Shown piece after piece: positions 1 to 6,300 of a DNA stretch of 10,657 nt. The notes under the pieces were generated by a model, which saw only the letters and a program-made list of their open reading frames with translations, was not told the DNA's origin and made no database searches. The position numbers and the translations under genes are program-made. The first letter of the stretch is position 1. Each line of letters opens with the position of its first letter. Source of the stretch: Candidatus Zixiibacteriota bacterium (GTDB lineage: Bacteria; Zixibacteria; MSB-5A5; GN15; FEB-12); contig JACZYS010000026.1 of NCBI GenBank assembly GCA_022570975.1, positions 6,980-17,636 of the forward strand, read 5' to 3'.

Positions 1-1
1 C

Positions 2-889
2 AAGCTGGGCAACTCAGAAGTAAGAGGGATTGTGGAGCAGGTAACCAATGAAACTCTTGGCGCCTTCTTAGAAGAAAATCCGCCGATTGCCAGGAAAATT
101 GTTGATAAACTTATTCAGGCTGCCGCTGCCAGGGATGCGGCCCGCAAGGCAAGAGAACTTACTCGTAGAAAAACATCCTTAGATTCAGCATCACTCCCCG
201 GCAAACTGGCCGACTGCTCCATGAAAGATCCGGAATCCTGCGAAATTTATATTGTCGAAGGTGACTCCGCCGGCGGTTCTGCCAAGCAGGGCAGAGACAG
301 CAGATACCAGGCAATTTTACCCTTGCGAGGAAAAATTCTCAATGTAGAAAAAGCACGTATTGATAAAATTCTGGCTAATGAAGAAATCAGAACACTCATC
401 ACCGCCTTGGGCTGTGGAGTTGGCCAAGAGTTTTCGGCATCAAAATCACGTTACCACAAAATAATCATCATGACCGATGCCGATGTTGACGGTTCACACA
501 TTCGCACCCTTTTATTGACATTTTTCTTCCGTTACATGAGAGAGCTGATAGATTTTGGATACCTCTACATTGCACAGCCGCCGCTTTTCAGAATCAAAAA
601 AGGGAAATCAGAAACTTATGTTTATTCCATGGACGAACGGGACAAAATCTTAAAGAAAATGCCAAAAGCCGGCGTAACCGTGCAGAGATATAAAGGGCTT
701 GGCGAAATGAACCCGGATCAGCTCTGGAACACAACCATGGACCCGGAAAAAAGAACCTTGTTAAAAGTCGCTTTGGATGACGCTGCCGAAGCTGACCATC
801 TCTTCTCTGTTTTAATGGGAAGCGACACCGGTCCGAGATCTGAGTTTATTAAAGAGAACGCTCTTTATGTCAGAAACCTTGATGTCTGA
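2..889 (+). CDS. gyrB: DNA gyrase subunit B, C-terminal part (5' end outside window)
   Basis: This is the ATPase-bearing subunit of the type II topoisomerase that introduces negative supercoils; it pairs with GyrA in the cytoplasm. The frame is open from base 2 (KLGNSEVRGIVEQ), so the first in-frame GTG at 32 is an internal valine and not a start. 295 residues are visible. The TOPRIM domain shows EGDSAGGSAKQGRDSRYQ (about nt 254-310), PLRGKILNVEKA (about nt 322-357) and the Mg-binding TDADVDGSHIRTLLL (about nt 472-516). QRYKGLGEMNPDQLW near nt 682-726 and the ending NALYVRNLDV are typical of GyrB. No extra domain interrupts TOPRIM and the tail, so this is the short form, unlike the E. coli protein with its insert. 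ParE is the alternative, but the tail fits GyrB better. gyrA does not follow directly. Confidence 0.96.
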   Translation, partial: KLGNSEVRGIVEQVTNETLGAFLEENPPIARKIVDKLIQAAAARDAARKARELTRRKTSLDSASLPGKLADCSMKDPESCEIYIVEGDSAGGSAKQGRDSRYQAILPLRGKILNVEKARIDKILANEEIRTLITALGCGVGQEFSASKSRYHKIIIMTDADVDGSHIRTLLLTFFFRYMRELIDFGYLYIAQPPLFRIKKGKSETYVYSMDERDKILKKMPKAGVTVQRYKGLGEMNPDQLWNTTMDPEKRTLLKVALDDAAEADHLFSVLMGSDTGPRSEFIKENALYVRNLDV

Positions 890-968
890 TTGTTGTTTAT
901 CGGGCATGTAAAAGCGATAGTATTGCGGTGGTTTTTCGAAATGTTCTTTATCTTAAGGACTAAATCTC

Positions 969-1535
969 ATGAAAATATTTTCTAAATTATTTTTGATACT
1001 GCTTCTTTTTGCCTCCGTCGCCATTGCATCGGAATCAGATGAAAAGTCACCTGAAAATCAAGCAACGGAAGTTTTAAAAAAAGCTACAAAAGAGTATAAC
1101 CGGGGCGTGAAGTATATGGTTAAAGCCAAAGAAAAACTCCAAAAAGGTGACTCGGCTTATGCCTTTAACTACCGCGCCACCTCTTTAGCCAAAGCTAAAA
1201 AAGAATATGAAAAAGCAATCAAGAAATTCAACAAAGCCATAAAGCTGAATCCGGAATTTGTGGAAGCGCACAGCAATCTTGGTTATTGTTTTAGAAAAAT
1301 TGGAAATTTTGCATCTTCTTTAAGCTCATATAACACGGCACTTACTTTAGACAGCAGTTACGCTCCGGCCAGAGAATATCTGGGGGAGACATATCTTGCC
1401 TTGGACTCTCTTAATAAAGCAGTGATGCAATGGGAGCTTCTTTTGTCAATTGACTCAGCCTACGCAGACACCTTGAACAAATCAATTGAGATTTACAAAC
1501 TAACCCAGCTCAGCAACAAGCTGGAATTAAAATAG
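969..1535 (+). CDS. Exported TPR-repeat protein
   Basis: This 188-residue protein has a signal peptide: MKIFSK, then a hydrophobic run to about residue 18, with a likely signal peptidase I site after AIA at 18-20 and no lipobox cysteine. A lysine-rich helical stretch (35-95) leads into tetratricopeptide repeats. One repeat ends near residue 96 (FNKAIKLNPEF). A second spans about 97-130 (AHSNLGYCFRKIGNFASSLS, then YNTALTLDSS), and a third about 131-164 (YLGETYLALDSLNKAV). TPRs bind other proteins, so a periplasmic scaffold or adaptor role is likely, but the partner is unknown. The ATG is preceded by AAGGA at 954-958. It lies 79 bases after gyrB with no clear terminator between, so read-through from gyrB is possible. 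Confidence 0.85.
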   Translation: MKIFSKLFLILLLFASVAIASESDEKSPENQATEVLKKATKEYNRGVKYMVKAKEKLQKGDSAYAFNYRATSLAKAKKEYEKAIKKFNKAIKLNPEFVEAHSNLGYCFRKIGNFASSLSSYNTALTLDSSYAPAREYLGETYLALDSLNKAVMQWELLLSIDSAYADTLNKSIEIYKLTQLSNKLELK

Positions 1536-1544
1536 CTATTAGTC

Positions 1545-1564
1545 ATTCCAGCGAAAGCTGAAAT
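1545..1564 (+). repeat. Short palindromic element with GAAA tetraloop
   Basis: ATTCCAGC and GCTGAAAT form an 8-bp stem with one C/A mismatch, closed by the stable tetraloop GAAA and preceded by GTC. The sequence resembles the widespread intergenic repeat of the form GTCATTCC-GCGAAAGC-GGAAT found in many bacterial genomes; this copy is degenerate. It sits just after the TPR gene and at the left edge of the A/T-rich insert. There is no T-run, so it is not a convincing terminator. Confidence 0.5.
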
Positions 1565-1571
1565 ACAGAAC

Positions 1572-1600
1572 TTGTAATTCTAGCATAATCTCTGTATAAT
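1572..1600 (+). promoter_or_regulatory. Sigma-70-type promoter of the zinc-ribbon/FRG cassette
   Basis: TTGTAA (1572-1577, 4 of 6 matches to TTGACA) is separated by exactly 17 bases from a perfect TATAAT (1595-1600). Transcription would start near 1607 and leave a leader of about 75 bases before the ATG at 1682. The leader holds a possible small hairpin, GCGA-agagaag-TCGC, around 1624-1638. The promoter suggests that the cassette is expressed independently of the upstream genes. Confidence 0.6.
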
Positions 1601-1681
1601 AGCTATAAGATTATCTATAATAAGCGAAGAGAAGTCGCCTATAACACTTAACTGAGGACGACCTGAGAAAGGAGAATTGTA

Positions 1682-1852
1682 ATGTCCATTATTGTAAAAA
1701 GCGGAATTAAAGGTAAGGTGTGTTCAACTTGTCGCAAATGGAAACCATTAACAGAGTTCTACAAAGACCCATCGAAAGGCCCAACTCAAGGAGGGAAGCA
1801 CTGTCGATGCAAGATTTGTTATGGGGCTGGCAGGAAAAAACTTGGATATTAA
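1682..1852 (+). CDS. Small four-cysteine zinc-ribbon-like protein (56 aa)
   Basis: A short gene encodes MSIIVKSGIKGKVCSTCRKW, then PLTEFYKDPSKGPTQ, then GGKHCRCKICYGAGRKKLGY. Cysteines pair as CSTC (14-17) and CRCKIC (about 42-46), with KPLTEFY between them. This matches the common CxxC...kPl.eFyk...CkxC small treble-clef or zinc-ribbon pattern found in phage and HNH-associated proteins. Nucleic-acid binding is an inference. A strong Shine-Dalgarno, AAAGGAG, lies at the right distance before the ATG, and the consensus promoter at 1572-1600 is upstream. The FRG gene starts 21 bases after its stop, so the two are probably co-transcribed. Local base composition is more A/T-rich than that of the housekeeping genes. 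It is easily missed because of its length. Confidence 0.7.
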   Translation: MSIIVKSGIKGKVCSTCRKWKPLTEFYKDPSKGPTQGGKHCRCKICYGAGRKKLGY

Positions 1853-1873
1853 AATATGTGACAAGGTAATGGA

Positions 1874-2698
1874 ATGAAAAATTCCAGACGAATTCGGATT
1901 TATAAATATGAAAATTGGGGAGAACTAAGGTCATTTATTGATGATCTTGTGCAGAAGTGTGATTTTATGTGGCGGGGTCATTCTAGTCATGAATGGAAAC
2001 TTTGTTCATCTCTATTCAGATATTTTGAGTCTTCTAAGACGGTATCCAGTATGAGAGAAAAGTTAGAAAGAAAGGCTATTGAAACATTTGAGAATAGTAT
2101 AAGAACTTCTAACCCTAATATAAAGTTGAATTCTTCTGTAATGTCAATGGCATACATGCAACATTTTGGTTGCCCTACGAGAATTTTAGATTGGTCTAGA
2201 TCACCATATGTAGCATTATACTTTGCAATTTTGGATGCACAAGAATATCCAACAATATATGCGTTAGATATAAATGGTTATCAAAATTCTATTGCTTCTA
2301 AATTAGTGCTTGATGACTATGATGGAGAATTACTGACTGATATACCAAATCGCTATTATCGTCTACTTAAAAAGGAATCTAGAGTAAATTTTCCTATACC
2401 TCTCATACCGAATCCCATAAATGTTCGAGAAAAAGAGCAACAAAGTGTATATCTATTAGATATGCAAATTGAAAAAGCTACAGAGGACATGTTCTTGCCT
2501 AACTCAAATCGATTCGTCTTGAAGATTCAATTTAGCAAGAACCCTGTAAAGCAAATTTTTAGACACTTGACGCTAATGAATATTGATGGTGAACATCTTT
2601 TTGAAGGATTTCAAGGCTATGCTTTCTTGGCTAAGGAACAATTACATGGATTAGATTCATTTGGTGAATCCACCAAGATGAGAGTTGCAAAAGACTAG
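1874..2698 (+). CDS. FRG-domain protein
   Basis: This 274-residue protein carries an FRG domain, a family named for a Phe/Trp-Arg-Gly motif. The motif appears as MWRGHSSHEWKLCSSLFRY at 32-50. The second signature, MQHFGCPTRILDWSRSPYVA at 95-114 running into LYFAI, corresponds to the usual QHxGxPTRLLDWTxSPxxALxFA. The later NVREKEQQSVYLL (183-195) fits the R..Q motif, and LFEGFQGYAFLAKEQ (242-256) fits the usual C-terminal end. No signal peptide or membrane segment is seen, so it is probably cytoplasmic. The biochemical activity of the family is not established to my knowledge; members turn up in accessory and phage-defence contexts. Codons are visibly more A/T-rich than those of gyrB or nuoN, which suggests horizontal transfer. 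It is the second gene of a likely two-gene operon with the small zinc-ribbon protein. Confidence 0.88.
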   Translation: MKNSRRIRIYKYENWGELRSFIDDLVQKCDFMWRGHSSHEWKLCSSLFRYFESSKTVSSMREKLERKAIETFENSIRTSNPNIKLNSSVMSMAYMQHFGCPTRILDWSRSPYVALYFAILDAQEYPTIYALDINGYQNSIASKLVLDDYDGELLTDIPNRYYRLLKKESRVNFPIPLIPNPINVREKEQQSVYLLDMQIEKATEDMFLPNSNRFVLKIQFSKNPVKQIFRHLTLMNIDGEHLFEGFQGYAFLAKEQLHGLDSFGESTKMRVAKD

Positions 2699-2713
2699 TT
2701 GATTTGCAGGCCT

Positions 2714-2732
2714 CCCCATATCTTTCGTGGGG
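2714..2732 (+). terminator. Possible weak hairpin terminator after the FRG gene
   Basis: CCCCA and TGGGG (2714-2718 and 2728-2732) pair around a 9-base loop, optionally extended by a T-G wobble. The hairpin is followed by TTGG and not by a T-run, so intrinsic termination would be inefficient. It lies 16 bases after the stop codon. Confidence 0.3.
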
Positions 2733-2746
2733 TTGGAAACTCACGT

Positions 2747-3004
2747 CTAAGAAGTCGGTGGTGGATTGACTGCCGGTGGATTTAGGACTTCATCGGGGAT
2801 GTCTAAATTAGGAGTGAAAACACCAAGGTATAGTTGATACCATTTCCAGTTTCTTTCTTTTTCAATAAATTTTTTAATCCGTTTTTCCGCCCCCTAATAT
2901 GCAACTGGCTTCCGGTTGATAATCTCCTGCATCCGGTATGCAGATATTTGCCTTGTAAAATCGGATACTATTAGACAGCAATAAGCCCCGGCCAACAACC
3001 CCAA
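2747..3004 (-). pseudogene. Possible remnant of a minus-strand coding sequence
   Basis: On the minus strand, one frame reads LIVSDFTRQISAYRMQEII then NRKPVAY, meets a TAG at 2894-2896, and continues in the same frame as GAEKRIKKFIEKERNWKWYQ, LYLGVFTPNLDIPDE and a proline-rich tail ending at TAG 2747-2749. The composition, with mixed charge and aromatic clusters, looks protein-like across the stop. I do not recognise the family. Open stretches of 36 and 48 codons can arise by chance at this G+C, and no start or ribosome binding site is evident. This is a weak call. Confidence 0.22.
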
Positions 3005-3114
3005 CTATTTGAACACCAATAAGTTATGCTCGTAAGAAGCTGCCTGAGACTGATTTTGGAGGCTCTGGCACAGCTAATGCTCTAACTCTCTTTGAGAATA
3101 CAACAACCGAGCTT

Positions 3115-3119
3115 AGGAG
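3115..3119 (+). promoter_or_regulatory. Shine-Dalgarno that fixes the start of the 3125 gene
   Basis: AGGAG ends 5 bases before the ATG at 3125. An in-frame TTG at 3092 would add 11 residues but has no such site, so the ATG is the better start. Confidence 0.7.
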
Positions 3120-3124
3120 CTTTC

Positions 3125-3745
3125 ATGCTGGCCAACAAAACTGAACGAGGATTTTCTAAACAGGTTCTGGAAACGATGAATGACCCCAGGATTCGGAAGG
3201 ATGAAAACGGTTATTACATAATGTCCCTCTCTGAAAACTGCAAAGTATATTTTGAAGATTTCTACCAGTTTTTGGAAATGACATATAATCGTTCTTCACT
3301 TGAACGGGAACGAATAACGGCCAAGATTGCTACTCTTTCTGAGAAGCATCCGGAAATGCTCGCATTTTTCCGTGCTCGGGGAGTAATTGTTGATATGCTC
3401 ATGAGAACAATAACTCGCTTTTATACAGACGGGACAAGTTTTGGAATAATCATGACCCCCTGGTGTTTTGGAACGGTTGTCTTGGAAAAAATTGAAATCT
3501 ACCGTGACCGGATAAACCGGGGCGATGTTCATGACGCCAACATCCCGGATTATCCTTACTACGTAACCAAATATATTGATGAAATCCACCAGACTACCTT
3601 GCTTGAGATGTTTGACTTCCCCGAAAAGGCGTTCCAGATGAGATGGCAGTATGCTGAATTGCTAAAGAAATATTCAAAAATATTGGCCGGGGTAACCAGC
3701 TCTTTGCAGTCGGTTTTATCAATGATCAGAAGCCATAAAAGCTAA
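3125..3745 (+). CDS. Hypothetical protein, 206 aa, unrecognised family
   Basis: I do not recognise this protein. It begins MLANKTERGFSKQVLETMND and is rich in charged and aromatic residues, with no signal peptide or clear membrane helix. Residues 40-100 look helical: VYFEDFYQFLEMTYNRSSLE, then a charged helix, then FFRARGVIVDMLMRTITRFY. A central hydrophobic stretch, GIIMTPWCFGTVVLEKIEIY (107-126), is followed by NRGDVHDANIPDYPYYVTKY (131-150) and a C-terminal helix ending IRSHKS. There is a single cysteine at 114. The start is chosen by AGGAG at 3115-3119. It is a monocistronic unit closed by a strong terminator at 3783-3812. Base composition returns towards that of the housekeeping genes, so it may be native to the chromosome. 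A cytoplasmic protein is likely; no function is proposed. Confidence 0.75.
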   Translation: MLANKTERGFSKQVLETMNDPRIRKDENGYYIMSLSENCKVYFEDFYQFLEMTYNRSSLERERITAKIATLSEKHPEMLAFFRARGVIVDMLMRTITRFYTDGTSFGIIMTPWCFGTVVLEKIEIYRDRINRGDVHDANIPDYPYYVTKYIDEIHQTTLLEMFDFPEKAFQMRWQYAELLKKYSKILAGVTSSLQSVLSMIRSHKS

Positions 3746-3782
3746 AAAAAGGGCTTAACCGCCCGCTCCTACCTCCCTCGTG

Positions 3783-3812
3783 ACCTCCAGTTTCCGCTGG
3801 AGGTTTTATTTT
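3783..3812 (+). terminator. Strong intrinsic terminator
   Basis: ACCTCCAG (3783-3790) pairs perfectly with CTGGAGGT (3797-3804) around the loop TTTCCG, followed by TTTATTTT. This 8-bp stem plus U-rich tract ends transcription of the 206-residue hypothetical gene and isolates the HD-GYP gene downstream. Confidence 0.9.
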
Positions 3813-3890
3813 GTCCACAATTTGCCGACAAGAGAAATAACCTTTAATAACCATTATTTTAACAGGATAACTGCGACTATAAGCAAGTAA

Positions 3891-4877
3891 ATGACCAATT
3901 CCGTTTCAACAACTAAGCAGGAGATGTTTTATATCCCTATCTTTCTGGAGTCTCTCCGGATTGATTCAATCTTAAACTTTGACCTGTATCTAAATGTCAG
4001 TAAGAACCTGATTCTCTATCGCTCGGCAGACTTGCCGTTCACGGAAGAGACCCGCCAGAAACTTCTTGAAAATAAAATTGACCGTCTTTATATCACCTCT
4101 GAAAGTAAGAGAAATTACCAGATATATATAGAAAAAAATCTCAGCAAAATTTTATTAGATAAAGATATAAAAGAAGAGAAAAAAGCAGGTATTTTATATG
4201 AGACCTCAACCTCTTTGGTAAGAGAAATACTGGACGACCCATCTCTAGGTGAAAATGTCCAGAGGTCAAAAGAGCTGGTTGTTAATACTGTTGAATATAT
4301 TCTCAAAGGTCGCGAGGCATTTCTGAACCTGTTAAAAATAACATCCGTCGATTACTATACTTACACTCATTCCGTCAATGTATGTACTTTTGTTATCGCT
4401 TTAGCCCAGCAGCTGGGGTTTAACGATGAACAGTTCCTTCATGAGTTGGGAGTGGGTGCTTTACTTCATGATGTCGGTAAATCAAAAATATCTGAGAGAA
4501 TTTTGAACAAGAGAACAGCCTTAAACCCGACAGAGTTTGAAATAATGAAAAAACATCCCCAGTGGGGAGTGGAAATTTTGTCCGAATCCAACGAAATAGA
4601 AAAGTCATCTTACTACGCCGTTCTTCAGCATCACGAACGTGGTGATGGCAGCGGATACCCACATGGGATAACCCTTGATGAGATGCATATATATGGCAAA
4701 CTGGTGGCTATTGCCGATGTATTTGATGCCATGACAACTTCAAGGGCATATCAGGGAGCAATGGACACTTTTCCGGCGTTAAAAATCATGCTTTCTCAAC
4801 CGGGGTTATTTGATGAAAAACTGCTAAGTGCGTTTATCGAGCTCATGGGTCCCAAGGGGCTCGTAAAAGAGAAATAA
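3891..4877 (+). CDS. HD-GYP domain c-di-GMP phosphodiesterase
   Basis: This 328-residue protein probably hydrolyses the second messenger cyclic di-GMP to pGpG and GMP in the cytoplasm. The N-terminal 130 residues (EMFYIPIFLESLRIDSILNF, then DLYLNVSKNLILYRS) form the small regulatory domain often placed before HD-GYP. The catalytic domain shows H160 in YTYTHSVNVC, the metal-binding pair HDVGKSKI (193-200), KKHPQWGVEIL (220-230), the signature HHERGDGSGYP (247-257) and IADVFDAMTTSRAYQ (274-288). All the usual metal ligands seem present, so it is likely active. There is no receiver domain or membrane segment. No good Shine-Dalgarno precedes the ATG. The next in-frame ATG (3924) has CAGGAG directly against it, too close to function, so the first start is kept with some doubt. 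Confidence 0.93.
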   Translation: MTNSVSTTKQEMFYIPIFLESLRIDSILNFDLYLNVSKNLILYRSADLPFTEETRQKLLENKIDRLYITSESKRNYQIYIEKNLSKILLDKDIKEEKKAGILYETSTSLVREILDDPSLGENVQRSKELVVNTVEYILKGREAFLNLLKITSVDYYTYTHSVNVCTFVIALAQQLGFNDEQFLHELGVGALLHDVGKSKISERILNKRTALNPTEFEIMKKHPQWGVEILSESNEIEKSSYYAVLQHHERGDGSGYPHGITLDEMHIYGKLVAIADVFDAMTTSRAYQGAMDTFPALKIMLSQPGLFDEKLLSAFIELMGPKGLVKEK

Positions 4878-4883
4878 AAAATC

Positions 4884-4914
4884 GGGTAAGTTTTAATTTC
4901 TTTCTTTCACCCGT
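4884..4914 (+). terminator. Possible weak terminator after the HD-GYP gene
   Basis: CGGGT and ACCCG pair across a 21-base pyrimidine-rich loop and are followed by TTCTACTTTAATTT. The long loop and interrupted T-run make this a low-confidence call. It falls in the 85-base gap before ridA. Confidence 0.3.
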
Positions 4915-4962
4915 TCTACTTTAATTTGACAGCTAAAACAATTATTCAATTATGGAGTTCTT

Positions 4963-5346
4963 ATGAATAAAATTATTGCTACAAAATCTGCCCCGGATGC
5001 AATTGGACCATATTCCCAGGCAGTAGAAATAAGTTGCACAAATCTGGTATTCTTATCCGGCCAAATACCGCTGGACCCCAAGACAATGGAAATTGTCGGC
5101 TCAAACGCCAAAGAGCAATGTCAGCAGGTCATGAAAAATCTTTTGGAAGTTCTCAAAGAAGCCGGCTGCACATTTGGCAATCTGGTCAAGACAACAATTT
5201 ATCTAAAAAACATGTCAGACTTTGCTGTCGTCAACGATGTTTACTCGGCATACTTTTCAGAAAATCCTCCGGCCAGAGCAACAGTGGCAGTTTCTGAACT
5301 GCCCAAAAATGTGTTGGTAGAAATTGACGGAGTTGCATCAAAATAA
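4963..5346 (+). CDS. ridA: RidA family reactive enamine/imine deaminase
   Basis: At 127 residues this has the usual length of RidA (YjgF/YER057c/UK114). The family hydrolyses reactive 2-aminoacrylate and related enamines/imines, released by PLP enzymes such as threonine dehydratase, to the keto acid and ammonia, protecting PLP enzymes. It forms a cytoplasmic trimer. Visible motifs are APDAIGPYSQAV (10-21), FLSGQIPLDP (30-39), NPPARATVAV (101-110) with the substrate-binding Arg105, and the ending VLVEIDGVASK with Glu120; both match the catalytic positions of characterised RidA. GGAG lies a suitable distance before the ATG. It stands alone between the HD-GYP gene and the nuo-like unit, with 130 bases following in which I see no clear terminator or promoter. 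Confidence 0.95.
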   Translation: MNKIIATKSAPDAIGPYSQAVEISCTNLVFLSGQIPLDPKTMEIVGSNAKEQCQQVMKNLLEVLKEAGCTFGNLVKTTIYLKNMSDFAVVNDVYSAYFSENPPARATVAVSELPKNVLVEIDGVASK

Positions 5347-5476
5347 TTTTATCGAATTGCATATTGCATAGGAGTTCTTTTTTTATTTTGCCATCAGAAA
5401 GGTCAATGCTTACCCTTAAGAAATTATGGCTGCCCGAATATATATTTCATGTGAAGCGAATACAAACTAAACTCCT

Positions 5477-5992
5477 ATGAACCAGTTTCTACAGCCCTCG
5501 GTTGGCGCTCCATTCTGGATTTTTGCCATCGTAATTATTGTCTCTGCATACACGGCCGTTGCCGCAAAGAGATTAAAACATTCACTATTTGCACTGTTCG
5601 TTTGTCTTGTTGCTATCTCAGGAATATACGCCCTGCTTCATGCCTGGTTTTTGGTTTATATGCACCTGTTGCTCTACCTGTCTGTAGCAGGAGTTATGTT
5701 CTATTATTATTCTGTCTTCTCTTTAAAAAAGAATGAGCAGTATCATTATCTGTTAACAAAGAACAAACTGGTTGCATCATTCATTAGTCTGGGTTTTGCT
5801 ATCATATGCACCATTCTTATTGCTCGCACAGCTGTTTGGAGATATGCGGAAAGAGAGCTTGAGGGTGACAACATGTACATCATTTCAAATTATTTAACAA
5901 CAGAATATATATATCCTTTTATGGTGGTGACATTTCTGATTATAGTTTCCAAAATTATAGCCCTCAAGCTGATCGGAGACAAAAAAAGTTAA
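5477..5992 (+). CDS. nuoJ: Divergent NADH-quinone oxidoreductase subunit J-like protein
   Basis: This 171-residue integral membrane protein has about five predicted helices (near 12-31, 38-55, 59-82, 97-118 and 146-166), like the NuoJ/ND6 subunit of respiratory complex I. The region LLYLSVAGVMFYYYSVFSLK (65-84) corresponds to the TM3 YxGAxxVLFxF motif; the tyrosine (67) is kept, but the neighbouring glycine is serine. In the last helix the usual PFE is PFM (147-149). Identity rests on helix layout, these residual motifs and position, since the next gene is NuoK-like and the one after NuoN-like. No Shine-Dalgarno is visible and an in-frame stop just upstream fixes the ATG. Its stop overlaps the nuoK-like start by one base. 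A complex-I-like proton-pumping or ion-translocating role is inferred; altered motifs leave activity open. Confidence 0.72.
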   Translation: MNQFLQPSVGAPFWIFAIVIIVSAYTAVAAKRLKHSLFALFVCLVAISGIYALLHAWFLVYMHLLLYLSVAGVMFYYYSVFSLKKNEQYHYLLTKNKLVASFISLGFAIICTILIARTAVWRYAERELEGDNMYIISNYLTTEYIYPFMVVTFLIIVSKIIALKLIGDKKS

Positions 5993-6291
5993 TGTTTTAT
6001 TATATCACCTTGAGTGTCGTTCTATTTACTATCGGCCTTTACGGCGTCGTTACCAGAAGAAATATGATAAGCATATTGGTTGCGTCAATTTTGTTATTCT
6101 CGGCAGCCAGCATAAATTTTGTGACTTTTAATAATTTTGTGGTTGCCGATGGCCATTCTGGCGAATTGCTGGCACTGATAATAACAACTTTAACCATTGT
6201 TCAGATAACAACAGTTGTAACAATTGTTCTTTTGGTAATAAAGAAGAACAAAAAAGATGAAAATGATTCTATAAGTGTCATTGAATGGTGA
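5992..6291 (+). CDS. nuoK: Divergent NuoK-like subunit lacking both conserved membrane glutamates
   Basis: At 99 residues with three hydrophobic helices this matches NuoK/ND4L in size and topology. LFTIGLYGVVTRRNMISILV (11-30) matches the LFxLGLxGLVxRRNLL signature, with RRN kept. The next helix reads ASILLFSAASINFVTF where the family has xxELMxNAxxLxFV: the TM2 glutamate (Glu36 in E. coli NuoK) is isoleucine 33. TM3 reads LIITTLTIVQITTVVTIVLL (62-81), placing glutamine 71 at the second conserved glutamate (Glu72 in E. coli). Both residues are important for proton transfer in characterised NuoK, so this subunit may be uncoupled or altered in mechanism. The ATG overlaps the nuoJ-like TAA (TAATG) and nuoN begins 10 bases after the stop, indicating translational coupling. 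The alignment was made by eye. Confidence 0.8.
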   Translation: MFYYITLSVVLFTIGLYGVVTRRNMISILVASILLFSAASINFVTFNNFVVADGHSGELLALIITTLTIVQITTVVTIVLLVIKKNKKDENDSISVIEW

Positions 6292-6300
6292 TAAAAAAGA

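Larger units (their letters stand above)
2699..3124. other. Long intergenic stretch at the right edge of the accessory insert
   Basis: These 426 bases hold no intact gene that I can support. They contain a modest hairpin just after the FRG stop (2714-2732), a possible broken minus-strand reading frame (2747-3004) and the leader of the next gene. No tRNA, integrase site, obvious insertion-sequence ends or convincing promoter was seen. Such debris beside a transferred cassette is typical of an integration hot spot, but that is inference. Confidence 0.5.

Noticed and set aside
1707..1934. Minus-strand frame of 75 codons across the zinc-ribbon gene
   Set aside because: The plus strand has a strong ribosome binding site, a promoter and paired cysteine motifs in the same place; the minus frame has none.
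1630..2757. Direct repeat AGAAGTCG at 1630-1637 and 2750-2757 as a target-site duplication of the insert
   Set aside because: Eight bases can match by chance over this distance, the sites do not coincide with clear element ends, and no transposase or integrase is present.
3021..3088. Integron attC-like site (GTTATGC ... CTCTAAC)
   Set aside because: The arms do not fit the required GTTRRRY/RYYYAAC consensus and there is no integrase or cassette structure.
3015..3164. Plus-strand frame reading PISYARKKLPETDFGGSG and onward to HAGQQN
   Set aside because: It has no start or ribosome binding site, overlaps the start of the next gene in another frame and matches nothing I know. About 50 open codons is compatible with chance, though it could be a remnant.
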